DNA of 64,000 bases. It comes from Odontocerum albicorne (taxonomy: Eukaryota > Arthropoda > Insecta > Trichoptera > Odontoceridae). Made by a program: the position numbers and the translations under genes. Shown here in pieces: positions 21,371-33,149 of this stretch (within the stretch, counting starts at the first letter, position 1; each line of letters opens with the position of its first letter). The notes below the pieces were generated by a model that saw only the letters and a list, made by a program, of their open reading frames with translations, was not told where the DNA came from and made no database searches. The stretch is from contig OX463839.1 in assembly GCA_949825065.1 (NCBI GenBank), positions 26,769,734-26,833,733 on the forward strand, in the 5' to 3' direction.

Positions 21371-22445
21371 GTGAGCACCAATAGTAAAACAAAATGGTAA
21401 AGGTTATACGTCATTCGAAGGAAAATGTTATGCTCTACAAGATATTGTGTTTGCTTTTACGTTACAGATATTATTTGATTTGATTACAAGCCTTCAAAAT
21501 GGAATGTCAAGTAGACGAAAGTGAGAATTTTCGACACCACCTTCTGTTCGCGTTCAATCGAGGGAATAAAGCTGCCAAAGCTGCTCGCGATATTTGCGAA
21601 GTGTACGGTGAAGATGCCATGAATGAAAGGACAGCTCGTCGATGGTTTTTGGGTTTCAAGGACGGTAATTTCGACCTGAAAGACATGGAGTGTTCCGGAC
21701 GACCAGTGGACTTCGATAAGGACCGCTTAAACCATATTATTCATGAAGATCCCCTTCAAACCACCATAGAATTGGCTGAGCAGATGAATTGAAGTCACAT
21801 TACTGTATACCGCCATCTTAAATCAATTGGAAAAGTCCAGTAGTTCGGCGCTTGGGTTCCACATGTTTTGAGTGAAAACAACAAAAATCGACGTTCGACA
21901 ATTTCTGCTGGTTTGCTCGCGCGTCATCGAGCTACGCATGCCCACAAGCACTTTACCGCATCTCCTTTACCGCATCATTACTGGTGATGAAAAATGGTTT
22001 GAAAATGGTGATGTAAAATGTTTGAAGGGGATCTTCATGAATAATATGGTTTAAGCGGTCCTCATCGAAGTCCACTGGTCGTCCGGAACGCTCCATGTCT
22101 TTCAGGTCGAAATTACCGTTTTTGAAATGCAAAAACCATTGACGAGCTGTCCTTTAATTCATAGAATCTTCACCGTACACTTCACAAATATCGCGAGCAG
22201 CTTAATTCCTTCGATTGAACGCGAACAGAAGGAGGTGTCGAAAATGCTCACTTTCGTCTACTTGACATTCCATTTTGAAGGCTTGTAATCAAATCAAATA
22301 ATATCTGTAACGTAAAAGCAAACACAATATCATGTAGAGCATAAAATTTTCTTTCGAATGACGTATAACCTTTACCATTTTGTTTTACTATTGGTGCTCA
22401 TTTTTAAATTGAAAAAAAATGGACACAACTTATGTTAACACCTAA
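21371..22445. mobile_element. Foldback mariner derivative, larger copy
   Basis: The left part (21371 to about 22020) is a plus-strand mariner from leader through TGDEKW, the first catalytic motif. It then switches to an inverted copy of roughly the first 400 bp (22022-22445), ending with the complement of TTAGGTGTTAACATAAGTTG and TA (22446-22447). Left and right arms are therefore near-identical inverted repeats of about 400 bp around a 250-bp centre. The left terminal repeat is missing (about 35 bp). Same family as 1336-2119, but with a different internal breakpoint. Confidence 0.8.
21499..21792 (+). pseudogene. Mariner transposase, N-terminal fragment (second copy)
   Basis: Ninety-seven codons, MECQVDESENFRHHLLFAF through LAEQMN and TGA, nearly identical to the copy at 1652-1945, with RTARRWFLGFKDGNFDLKD (the Trp usual for the family is kept here) and SGRPVDF. 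After the stop the frame continues as HITVYRHLKSIGK and, after shifts, to HLLYRIITGDEKWF, so this copy preserves sequence up to the first catalytic Asp. The same TGA at the same codon is found in the other copy, indicating a common defective ancestor. Confidence 0.8.
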
Positions 22446-22447
22446 TA

Positions 22448-24081
22448 TTTGAAAAATATGGAAGCGGAAAAGTTTAGATCTGCGCTGGTGACGCTGCTAG
22501 CCCGACCCGAAAGAAGAAAGGGAATATAACGATGATCAGACGTACTTTTCTAGTTATAAAAATTAGAGTTAAAATTTTGAAAAAAAAATCGAGGTATTCA
22601 AACTTTGATTCCTTTGAATAAAATCGCGTTAAAAGAGATTATACGAGTGCGTGATGGATAATTGTGAGAAGAAATATGAAAAACCAGACAAGCGAAATAC
22701 AAATACGTAACAAAAAATAAATAGTTAAAAAAATTACCAGAATGATTATTCTGTCAATTCCTTAATTCCACAATTAAGTTCCTGATGGCCGACTGTAGGA
22801 GAAAAATCATTATTTGCCTACTCCAATAATCGTAACTTATAACAATTCATTCTTTTAGACCTTATATGTTATATTTACTCGTAACTAATGATGAAAAGTA
22901 AAATGTATTAAAAACATTTCCAATATAAATGATTATCACTTTATAAAAACATATTATTTTAATCAATAAACTAGATTAGTTCAGTTAATCCTGTTAAACA
23001 TATTAAATACATTATTTCAGTTTGCAAATAGCTAATGAATCAATGTTGAACTCATTGCCGAACCACTTCAATTCGAGACTTATTATCATTTACATTATTA
23101 TTGGCTGCTTAATCAAAGCATAGACTTGTAGATGGTTGTTATTCTAAACTGTCTCATGATACTCGTGCATTGAATTAATAATATTAATAATAAATTAATG
23201 TATTCAAGTCGAATTGTTAGACCTTACATTGTGTCTTAGCATATACTCGTAGTTCGTTCATTACTAACTTTTAATTTAAATGTCTACCGATTAAAGAACG
23301 TAGCTACGCGTAAGAATTAAGAAAATCAACTCGTTAAATTTGTGATCTCTATGTAATTTCTGATAGTTTAAAAATCATACGAGTAGTTTATATTTACATA
23401 AGTCTCAAACATGAATTACGAGTACATACGAGTATATCAATGCTGCGTCGCTCTGTGAATTATATAAATGCCACATTTCTCAGTGAACAGCATAAATGTT
23501 ACACATTTGTATCAGTTAACCTCTAACTAACATTTTAATTCAAGATTATAATTTTAATAATAACGTACATGGTCCAAAAATGTCCATCCCAAGGATATTT
23601 AAAAAAATTGTGATAAAATGAAACAAAAAAATATTTTTCATTATAGTTATATGTAGTTCAATGAATTATCTTTTCAATAACATTGAAAAAATATTCTGAA
23701 GTTTTGTTCTCAAATGTGTGTAACACTACGACAGTGGAATTTCAGCTTTAAAAATAAAAAATAATCACTAGGGTCCAACTCAGGACTAGAGGGGGATTGA
23801 TTTAATTCTTAGAAACCACAGGTATGTTGCTGCAGCAACATAACTGTGCATTGGCAAATTGTCGTGCAATAATCTCACGCCTCGTGACACTTCGTCCGCG
23901 TTTTGTTTTTATGGCATTCTTTAAATTGTACATTAATGACGCATAATACTCGCCAGTAACCGTAGTGTTCCTTTATTTGAAGTCAATTATTAGGATTCTC
24001 TGACAAATTGTTACAATTATCTTTTTTTTGGGCTTGTGTCACCTTGGTTTTTGTGGGAATCCGGCACAGCCCCACTCCATC
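22448..24081. other. AT-rich DNA, no gene
   Basis: No coding region supported. A SINE-C-like scrap (CTCACGCCTCGTGACACTTCG) is at about 23876-23896. ACGAGTA words are frequent (for example 23243, 23379, 23405, 23417). Confidence 0.45.
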
Positions 24082-24146
24082 GAGTCACTTTTCGATAGGG
24101 GATTATGGTACAAAACCATAGTTTGATATCGTGTGACAAGTGACTC
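24082..24146. ncRNA. Imperfect hairpin, possible small-RNA precursor
   Basis: GAGTCACTT (24082-24090) pairs with AAGTGACTC (24138-24146); inward, CGATA pairs with TATCG and TATGGT with ACCATA around an ACAA loop, with bulges between. The size (65 nt) and mismatched stem resemble a pre-miRNA, but also any decayed palindrome. Confidence 0.2.
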
Positions 24147-24829
24147 AATTATTTCTTTTTCTTTTCCATTACAGAACATTAAAAATTAATTACAACATTC
24201 AATACATCGTTGCCTTTCGACAGCACTCGAGAGTTTTGGCACTCATCTTGCACTCACATTGTTAATGCCAAGATAATCATACAGAAATCGAAACAATATG
24301 GTTTTGAAAAGACCCATACCTTGTTGCTATTTCTTAAGATTTTAGTCTTATATATTATAATACTTGCTCTTGCACGAATGTAAATGTTTCTGCAATGAGT
24401 GCTTCTGTTTATCTGCCTTGACGAGCGTCATCTTCAATCGATTCTTTCTCTAAGTGATTCTATATAATCCAATATTTTTACTGTGGAATATGTCGGAGAA
24501 ATTATTCGTTGATAATATTTAAACGTCGTTTAATTTCAGACAGGTTTTTCCCTTCTTTTAAAAAAAAATATTTACAGCGCGATATTCAGTTTTTAACATT
24601 TCAGAATATAACTATACAACACGTCTTCTACCAACTCTAGTTGACATATTGTACTATTGAAGGTATTTTAAATTTAACCATAACATCACCTGACCATGAG
24701 TAGACGTGGCCATTATGGCCATCCATGCGCACTCTAACTTATTCAGGCCGGAAACATTTGGACCTTAATGGTTATTAAATTTATGTAAAATCATCGAAAA
24801 ATTAGATACACAAAATTTACACTTTTCTG

Positions 24830-24902
24830 GATTCTAGCAGGAACCGAACCCGCAACCTCCGGGTCGAAAAATAAGCGTCTTGCCAACTAGGACACGGAGG
24901 TT
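24830..24902 (-). repeat. SINE head (A/B family)
   Basis: Reversed B box GAACCGAACCCGCAACCTCC and reversed A region CTTGCCAACTAGGACACGGAGG at tRNA spacing. The body to the left is not recognisable. Confidence 0.6.
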
Positions 24903-26194
24903 GAACGATATTACTAAATGTGGGATACGATTCCACAGTATCCTTCTGAGCCCATCACCTTCGTCTTCTGTATATATATGTATAATATAAACATTTACCA
25001 ACTATTCCACTACGAATGATTGGCATAGTCCGTATGTCAGCTGAAAAATAAATTATTCCATCATGTTTTTCAGATTGTGATTTGGCGTAGTAATTTTTTG
25101 AGTAAGTAAAAATGTGTTTTTAAAAAATACATGTATTAGAAAGATAAATGCTTATCTACCATTATGTTCGAATATCTACCACATATTATTGATTGAAATA
25201 ACCATGAAATAAAAGTTTTACTGCGTTAATAAGTGTAATACATTTTGTACCTAAACCTAAGTCCAGGGGGGAAATAGCGTTTGGGGATAATATAATACTA
25301 CTCGTATTATATTATCCCCAATCATAACTGAGAAGTACTCGCTATTCTATGCCAATATTTTAGCTCATGAAAATTACATACGGGATCGAAGAGTAGTAAT
25401 TCTTGGCGATATCAACTAAAATAGTGCGATTGGGGTACGAGAAATTCAAAACACGGGATCATCTACTGGGCAACAGAGGTCGTTTCTAGTTTCCTAGACA
25501 AAATCTAAGAAATAAATAGATTTTAGCGCAGAGTACAATAATATTTTATTTCAGTGCATTTCCTAATCTGTAATTTATTTGTATACTTTTGCAATTTAAA
25601 AAAATATATGAATGATTAATATTATTACACTATCTTATAAATAATAACTATTAAACTTACACTCACTAACGCCTGCAGCCATTAGATGAATGCAAACTTT
25701 TGAAGTTTTTATTATTTTCAATCAGCAAGTAGAGAGAAATACTAATTTATTGGTTAGAATAGTGGCAGTAGGAAATGGGGCTAACAAAGCCTTGGATGTA
25801 ATGTTCTTCTCGTTCAATAATTCTCAGAGGACTTAAAGATCAAAATATAATGGATTATTTCTTGCAGTGATTTATGATAATATTGCAAAAAGACGTAATA
25901 AATTGAATAGGCGATGCACCAATGAGTAGACATGATTATTTATGAGCAATTTAGAAAATTGAGTGCCTTGAGATTTTGAATTAGTGAGCTTGCGATACTC
26001 GTACTGTATGTTATAAGCATTCTAGCGCTCTGTGTTTCGTAGCGAATTACGAGTATAGACATATTTACTTTCTGACTTTTTATCATCAGCGTTTATGATG
26101 TACAAAAAAACTTTTTAGCTACGTCAACAAATCTAACGACGGGCATTAGTATATTATTTGGTACGTATCAAGTCATCATTTTTTTATATTAATC
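24903..26194. other. AT-rich DNA, no gene
   Basis: No gene supported. Contains the perfect hairpin at 25281-25321. Confidence 0.45.
25281..25321. repeat. Perfect 18-bp hairpin
   Basis: TTGGGGATAATATAATAC (25281-25298) and its exact reverse complement (25304-25321) around TACTC. Confidence 0.75.
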
Positions 26195-26468
26195 ATAATT
26201 CTCACCATCACGATATGTCCTATTGGGGTAGGGAGAAAGAACAGATCTCCACTTAATTCAATCCTGGTAGACAGCTTCCGCTTCTGATACGTCCATACAC
26301 GTTGTCGTGCGCATTATCTTTTCAAAACTCTTCCCTCTTACAAAAGTTGATTTTCTTGGTCGTATCACACTTTTTAGGTCTTCTTAAACTTTTCGTATCT
26401 TCTATACTACTAGTATAGATTATTTTTATAGCTTTCAACATTTATTTTTCTACGTGGCTGAACTATTT
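26195..26468 (-). pseudogene. LINE-A fragment
   Basis: The reverse complement shares AATAATCTATACTAG, TAGAAGATACGA and GTATGGACGTA with 5800-6010 in the same order, and ends near the family's CGTGATGGTGAG-type 3' end. Frames are broken. Confidence 0.55.
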
Positions 26469-27394
26469 TTGTAAATCTGTGTTATTTATGTTAAATGTTA
26501 AAAATATTAATCCAATAATAATTTCCCGGGTCATACGAATATTATTAAGGCTTGTGAATTATTTTCTACTAGATTGGAATTTCTATTAATATTATATTGT
26601 ACACTTTATCAGGTCTTCATTTGTCTTTGTCTTTGTCAATAATAATAATTAATATAATCAAATATAAACGACACTGTAAATATATATATGAAAAAAACAA
26701 CAACAAAATCATTTTTTGTATATTTGGTATATTAAATAACTGTATTGCAATGCTCTATATACCTACATATAGAACCAAAGTTAACATCCCCTTAATGTTG
26801 ATATTTTTATTATCTTTGTATTGAAACATTTAAAAAATAGGAATAAACTTATTTTGAAACGTGCCCTCATACAATATTCTTATATAAGTTGAAACCTCTT
26901 ATTAACTACATATTAACGATTTAAATCTACAATTGCTTCGGTAAATAAGACTTTCTTAATCGTTCAGCGTATTTCGTTTGACATTCCCATTTTTCTTCTG
27001 CAATGTCTTTCTTCATAGAGTGCGACGAAAAATATAAACCTTTTTAATAAAATTCTTTGGAGGCCGGTGGAAACCTTGCCCTACCAAAATACATGAATCC
27101 AATCACAAAAAAGAGAGAGAAGTCATGTAAACATTATATAAATGCTTATTTAAAAAATATTGTATTCACATTTTTACTCATAGCATGGATTCAAAACAAA
27201 TGACTGAGATTTTGTCTTTCTGTATTAATTGGGATATTTAAAGAATATTGAAAGTAATTGATAGGATCCAGTCCGAAAGTTTATGTTTATCAAATTTTCA
27301 GGAAAAGCTACTTATCGTGCAAACTTCGAAAAAACAATCACTTAAAATAAACATTCATAAATTTGTTTTTTTTTTCATTCGCATAGTCTCTTTG
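26469..27394. other. AT-rich DNA, no gene
   Basis: A 75-codon plus-strand frame at 26597-26824 is low-complexity (I/L/N/Y) with no domain. No other structure. Confidence 0.45.
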
Positions 27395-27640
27395 ACATAT
27401 CCGAACTCATGACTTTGACATTTAAAGAGCGTGGTCGAGAGACAAGATGGGCTTCGAACTCATTAATCGAGCTTTTGGGTTTAGAACCACTGTTGTAGGC
27501 ACGAAACTCGTAGTTCTTCATTGCATGTGTTGACGTACCACCACGCACGTGCAAAGGCAAAAACACTCACTCACGTCTAATGAGCATGAGTGTTGTCATC
27601 GAACGGGAGCTTTTATCAGACTGGAACGAATATCTTTAAT
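27395..27640 (-). repeat. SINE-B copy without head
   Basis: Contains GAGCGTGGTCGAGAGACAAG, ATTAATCGAGCTTTTGGGTT, AGAACCACTG, GTGTTGACGTACCACC and TTATCAGACTGG in family order. The tRNA-like head is absent. Confidence 0.65.
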
Positions 27641-27768
27641 ATGTGTAATCTAATAAATATTTTTTACCGCTAGCTCTATAAATATTATTTTCTACAAACA
27701 TTTTATATAGAATACCTAATTCTATATAAAATATTTTTAGAACATAATTAGATTAATACATAAATAAT

Positions 27769-27892
27769 GTATGACTCTATGGCCTAGTTGGCAACCACTT
27801 GTCATTCAAACCGGGGTTGTACGTTGGATTTCCGTTAGTAGCCAATTTTATAAAACTGGGGTTCTTATCTGGTTTTCACATAAAGCCTCTTC
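27769..27892 (+). repeat. SINE-A copy, 5' part
   Basis: Head with GGCCTAGTTGGCAACCACTT and a decayed B box, then the SINE-A body (AAACTGGGGTTCTTATCTGG). Confidence 0.5.
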
Positions 27893-28167
27893 AATTTTTT
27901 TTCAGACATACGAGTACTTCAACTCTTTATCCATTGACTTCCATCTCAAACAAGGCTTGGCAAGCAATTTCTTCGTATCTTATTTAAAGCCATCTCAACC
28001 CTTCCTCCAAATTCCTCGTACAATTGTTTTCTTCAATATTTTTAATTTAATATACACAGATTGTTATGAAGGGTACGTTTCCATTTTCACAGCAACAAAA
28101 GTACACACCTGACAACATGAAAACAGATAAAGCCGGCACGATACGGTCACCACGCCATAGTCATTGA

Positions 28168-28318
28168 CGATGTCAGTTGATAGAAAATAGTCAGATTACA
28201 GAATGGGAAACACTGTCCATTGCCACACTTGACGTTTGTATCACAATTGATGAAACAAACCTGTTTTCCCTCGAATGGCCGCTCCTATTAAAGGTTGTCG
28301 TCTTGATTATTATATTAG
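28168..28318 (+). other. Candidate exon, hydrophobic segment like TM1 of a class A receptor (weak)
   Basis: An open frame without an internal ATG near its start encodes WETLSIATLDVCITIDETN, then FSLEWPLLLKVVVLIIIL. The latter is a plausible first transmembrane helix; the 'W-LLLK' just before the helix recalls biogenic amine receptors. It ends exactly at AG|GTATTT (28318/28319), a possible phase-1 splice donor. Against it: the acceptor side (GATGTCAG) lacks a pyrimidine tract, there is a stop at 28165, and no second exon is visible in the window. It could be an old exon, a chance ORF or part of an unrecognised repeat. Confidence 0.18.
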
Positions 28319-28588
28319 GTATTTTAATTATTGAAATACTTACCTATGTTCAAAGGGAAAGTGTGTCACAAATTAACATACGCTGGCAGGACCGACATTA
28401 GGGTTAGTCCTGCGTGTAGGCGAAAAACGAAAATGCGTCCATGAACCTACTATTTAATATTTGATGAAAATATTTTATTTTTTCTTCAACTATTTTTTAA
28501 AAACACATATTCTTTAATTGGAATTCAAGAACATCAGTATTGTATTTTATTACCTGGCTGATTTATTGACATGTGGCTATGAAAGAAG

Positions 28589-28615
<27 letters not shown>
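28589..28615. repeat. (GA)n microsatellite
   Basis: Uninterrupted GA dinucleotides, about 13 units. Confidence 0.95.
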
Positions 28616-28619
<4 letters not shown>

Positions 28620-28622
<3 letters not shown>

Positions 28623-29860
28623 GCAAAAATCGTTATCACTCAGTTATAATTTATTGGTTAAAGCTATCATCTCACAAAATATTCATAAAACTGTGAAAAT
28701 TGTGTAAGATATTTACTAAAAAGTAATTCAATTTTCATTAGTGTTATTGAAATTATCGCAAAAATATTAAATTAATCGCAAAAATAATTTATCAAGTTAG
28801 GAAATGACTCACGAAAATTTTCTATTTGTTCCTCACATCCTTCACATGTTTAAACAAGTAAGATGCTACGGAAAAAGCGACAACTGACTACTAGAATACT
28901 ACATGACTATCAAATTTCTTAACTTTTCTTCTGGATATATCTAATTTCACCAAAATACTAGCCTTGCCCAGTCGATCAGGTGTATGAAATGTGTCTAGTA
29001 GAGTAAATTGGACTACATAACATACAGGAGGAATAATTAACTATTCCTGATGAAGTCTGGCACTGCAAAAGAAACACCTCCAAACGAATTATATCAAACA
29101 TAATACAGAATAAAAAGTGGACACTATCTGATGATCTTAACTGCATCCTTCACATTTTTATTTTTTGGATGTGGTACACCAAAACCAACTGTACATGGAT
29201 AGTATTCAAAACTAAAAATCCACATCTCGCCAAGCAGTACTAATTTATTTATTGCGAACTCGTTTGTTATTTTATTGTAACAATCAATCTGTCACATATT
29301 AGTTTTATATTATTTAACACTTCCCTTATTGTGCTAAAAATCCCGCCAGCCACGTTGTTGGACTTTAAGTGTACAGGAAAAAATGTATGTTTTAAATTAA
29401 AATTATGCAAAATCTGCTAGGTTATTTTTTTTGCAATTAGCTATAAAAATCATTTTATTATGTATTAAAACGTTGAATAATATAAAATAAGTGTAAGAAA
29501 TTATAAAATAAGAGCTGAAACAGAGAGATGACATTTCTATGGGAATTTCGTTTGTACAGTGACAATTATGGTGCGCACTGATATCATTATCCCCACTCTT
29601 TCTGCGTATGCAAAATAGGGGTTTCCAAACGTTTTTTTTTTTTTTTTGTATAAAATAATACAATAAAATGTAGCGTGTATTTTTTTAGCAATAAAAATAT
29701 AATTCAAATTAAGACAATAAATAACATATTAACAAAATATTAAATGAATATATAAATTTAAAAACAATAATTCAAAATGAAATTCAAATCAATTAAAAAT
29801 GCAATTTGGAAAATATAAACACTACAGAAAATTAGAAAATAGGACAAACATATCATATAA
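28620..29860. other. AT-rich DNA, no gene
   Basis: A GGGGTTTCCAAACG followed by a run of T at about 29615-29648 resembles one end of some hAT elements, but I find no partner end. No gene seen. Confidence 0.4.
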
Positions 29861-30056
29861 TCAAAGTTTAGTCCTGTGGAGAAAGTTATCGCAATTGGGG
29901 CACGAAATAACTTTTGTTTCTATTGTATGCACTAAATACACAGGTGTATGACAAATATTGCAGAATAACTTGGTTCTTTTTCTCGACAAAATCTTCTGAT
30001 TCTGATATAGTGCCTGTCGCTTCAATTTCCAAATCGCTATCGATAATTCCCGCCAT
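29861..30056 (-). pseudogene. Small acidic/zinc-ribbon-like reading frame, frame-disrupted
   Basis: An ATG at 30056 opens MAGIIDSDLEIEATGTISES followed by EDFVEKKNQ. About 30 codons in, the neighbouring frame takes over as KLFCNICHTPVYLV, then KVISCPNCDNFLHRTKL and a TGA at 29861. The joined order (acidic N-terminus, then CxxC, about 17 residues, CxxC) would be a small zinc-ribbon protein of roughly 65 residues interrupted by one frameshift. I do not recognise the family. Possibilities are a transposon-encoded accessory protein, a decayed host gene, or coincidence; two CxxC pairs at ribbon spacing make pure chance less likely. Confidence 0.3.
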
Positions 30057-30059
30057 TTC

Positions 30060-31410
30060 AATTATTATTTTTTTGAAAATGAAATAATAAAGAAAAATGT
30101 AATAAATATACATTTATCATAAAAAGAGTAACGGTACAATAGAACATACCAGATAAAAAATAGAAAAAAAATAACAAAAATCAGGATTATAAAACTGGTG
30201 ACGAATCCCTGGAACGGATGTAAAATATGAACTGTCAAAAACGCATGAGTCATGCGAACCTTTTTGGCACACTTCGAAAAATTGTCGATCTAATATAAAA
30301 TATTCATTTCTGTAGATATTTATAAATGTTTTTATTTCGTAATGCCATCATTCAAATCGTAGAGGTTTTGATGAGGAATACATAAAGTATGACGACCCTG
30401 CAGTCAGTATATTTAGAGAAATAAAATAAAATATAAGTCCTGGTCACTCGCGGCCTATCACCGTACGGCAAGTGTTAATATGTATTATTGTCATCTTATA
30501 CGTTCTACCAGGAACACTGGGAACCCATACAACGCTTCCATCTAGGTCCACAGCCGGGTGCCTTACATCATTCAAAGTCGTTGTAAACGTTTATTTTGGT
30601 ATTTTATATAATTGCTGTAACCATTTATTTTAAAGTCATTGTGAATTAACCCGATGGCCCTAAAATCTGGGGATTACTCTAAGCATGACTCATTCTGGTG
30701 TCTTATTTACGAATATAAACTAACTGTCTTATTGACGAATATAAACTACCTGACTTTTATAAACTACCTGTAAAAATACAAATGTTGTATTCTCCTTGCA
30801 ACTTTATACTTCACAATATAACAAACATTTTAACTCGATTATTTATAATATTTGGGTGAAGTTGTAAATTGAAAATGATCGTGTAGCTTATTTATGTGCT
30901 ATGCTTCACGAATATTGTACAATGTGCGAGTAGTAATTATATAAGGCACAAATGAAAAAAAAATCTTTATGAGGGGAAAAGTTAAGTGTTACAGAAAAAC
31001 AAAATTAATACTTTAAGACTGACCTTAGTGTTAAGCCTGCAAACACCACTCACCTGCACATATGGTAGCGCGGCCCTGTACAGAAGTGTCACAACTCGTA
31101 TTAATTTCAAGTTTCAAATTTTCTGTAGGGTTAGTTATACCAGGTTACTAAACTCAGCTGTTGGGAAACAGTACAGAAACGAGTGTTTCCATAAAAACAC
31201 CATAACAAAATATTGAAAGTGTCACGCTCGATTTATATTCAATTACATTTATATAATACATACAAAAACTTGATCCGATACATACAATCTATTATTATTT
31301 GTGTACACATCTTAAATTGAAGAACATCAACTAATAGATTACTTGTATAGCGCTTTTTCGTAATAAAATAGCGCATTGTTTTTAATACATAAAGCGGATC
31401 ATAAGCTTTA
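30060..31410. other. AT-rich DNA, no gene
   Basis: A 62-codon hydrophobic minus-strand frame (30065-30253) is F/I-rich by composition. Around 30700-30780 GAATATAAACTA is repeated. A slightly GC-richer block at 30430-30570 and another at 31020-31180 have no recognisable coding content. Confidence 0.4.
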
Positions 31411-31414
31411 CTTT

Positions 31415-31880
31415 GATCCCTTCCTTACATATCGAGCGTGGTTTAATGAAGAACTTCGTTAAAGCTATGGATAAAAGTGGAGAAGGCGAAACTCGGTGAC
31501 GCTAAAGTGAAAGAGGAAATTTTTGTTGGCCCCCAAATCAGAAAACTTTTGAAATATGAAAAGTTCGAAAAAAATTATTTGTTGAAGAACAAGAAGCTTG
31601 TAAAGCTTTTGGACGAGTTGTTAGTGGTTTCCTAGGTAATAATAAAGCTGACAATTACGAACAGCTTGCATAGGAACTCTTACATAGTTATCAGAAGCTA
31701 GGATGTCGAATGTCACTAAAAATATACTTCCTGCATTCCTATCTGGACCTTTTCCCAGAGAACTTAGGAGCTGTAAGTGATGAATAAGGGGAAAGATTCC
31801 ATCAGGATATTCACATAATGGAACAACGATATCAAGGAAGGTGGGATTCTAATATGATGGGGGACTACTATTGGTTTTTG
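31415..31880 (+). pseudogene. Relic of a multicopy arthropod protein family (mobile-element associated?)
   Basis: The plus strand reads, with frameshifts and stops, TYRAWFNEEL, KEEIFVGPQIRKLLKYEK-like sequence in a second frame, and then a well-preserved run KLGCRMSLKIYFLHSYLDLF, PENLGAVSDE, stop, GERFHQDIHIMEQRYQGRW and MMGDYYWF. I recall this block (HSHLDFFPENLGAVSDEHGE type) as a highly repeated uncharacterised protein in insect and cnidarian genomes, probably carried by a transposable element, though I cannot name the class. At least three disruptions are visible; it is dead. Confidence 0.5.
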
Positions 31881-31899
31881 TTCTGAGAAGGTGACACAA

Positions 31900-32430
31900 A
31901 GTACAAGAAAAAAAAATAGCTGTAAGTATTTCATATTTTAACAAAAAAATGTTGCTAGTAATCTGTATATGGCTGTTTACTGTAATGTAGGGGCTTCTAA
32001 GTTATCTGATTTGAGTTTTCATTCAATTTAATATACAATCTCTAAACAAATTGTTGATTCGATCAAATTTATAAAAAAGGCTATTTTTTAACAAAAAAAA
32101 TGTATATATGGTCAATTTTTCTTTTAGTAATTATTTTATATTCTGCTTTTTTTATTTTCCCATGTAACAGCATTGTATTATGTGTCTAAATTCTTTAGTA
32201 TTTCAGGAATTTATTTATTTTCATAGTTGTAATTACGACTTTTGAAATGCGCATAAACGTATTTATTTTATTAAAACACTCCCCCTTCTGTCACACAAAA
32301 ATGTTACGTGTTACAAACTTTTCGTTGCAATTTTTGTAATCAACAGGGTTGATTTAGTAAGAATCAGCTAATTTAAATTTAAAATTTGTTAACTAGTGTA
32401 ATTGGTGCGTGGAGACAGATAAATCACCTA
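31900..32430. other. AT-rich DNA, no gene
   Basis: Nothing supported beyond homopolymer-rich DNA. Confidence 0.45.
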
Positions 32431-32439
32431 GAGTTATAA

Positions 32440-32665
32440 ATATTGCTAGACTGCACTAGCTTGGGAACTAAACTGCACGCAGGACACTGACCCTGCGAGG
32501 AATCCGACGGGGCATAGGAGTGTGAGCAAAAATGGCTGGATGATGTGATCGACAACTGCCTCACACTGGGAATAACCAATCCAAGGAGAGCTGCTGAGAA
32601 AGAGGTGGTAGATAATCATGTACACAGGCATAACCCATTCTGGCGTGTAGGACTGATGATGATGA
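32440..32665 (+). pseudogene. Non-LTR retrotransposon C-terminal remnant
   Basis: The plus strand reads KWLDDVIDNCLTLGITNPRR, then AAEKEVVDN and FWRVGLMMMMN. The 'WLD-V..DL..LG...RRAA.DR..W' pattern is the last stretch of several insect LINE proteins, here ending in a TGATGATGATGA tail. Short and 5'-truncated. Confidence 0.5.
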
Positions 32666-33149
32666 TGAATACAATTACTGAGATTCTAAGGAATTCACAA
32701 ATATTTGACTAACCGGTATCTCTTTAAATTATCGTATATCCTGTTTTTTGATGTTTTAGAGTTTAGACTATTGTATAATCTTTAATTACGAGTATTAACG
32801 GATGCAACGAAATTTTTTACACATTGTTCGAAAAGAATCGACTTCCTTTTACGGCAAATCGGTCACTTAATCAGAAACAATTAACCTGTACGGTATAGCT
32901 TTGTCAAATGTTACCTTCATTTGACACTCGAATCTATAGATGTAAGAAGTTTTGGTTGGCATTGTACATAACATAGATATTTGACAAATAAAAACGATAT
33001 TTTAACTTGACGTTTTATTATGCAGTTTAATATCTTGCATGAAACTTTATATATGATAGATATGTCCTTATATAGAAGTATATTTTTCGCCAACTGAACA
33101 CTATTACTCTTATTGTTTTACGCTTTTGTTGTATACGGTACAACCTTGC

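Noticed and set aside
27771..28112. 113-codon plus-strand ORF
   Set aside because: Its first third is a SINE-A copy and the remainder has no recognisable domain.
29612..29650. One end of a hAT element (GGGGTTTCCAAACG with T-run)
   Set aside because: No matching inverted end or 8-bp duplication found nearby.
30065..30253. Hydrophobic 62-codon membrane-protein-like frame
   Set aside because: Phe/Ile richness follows from T-rich DNA; no start context, splice sites or homology.
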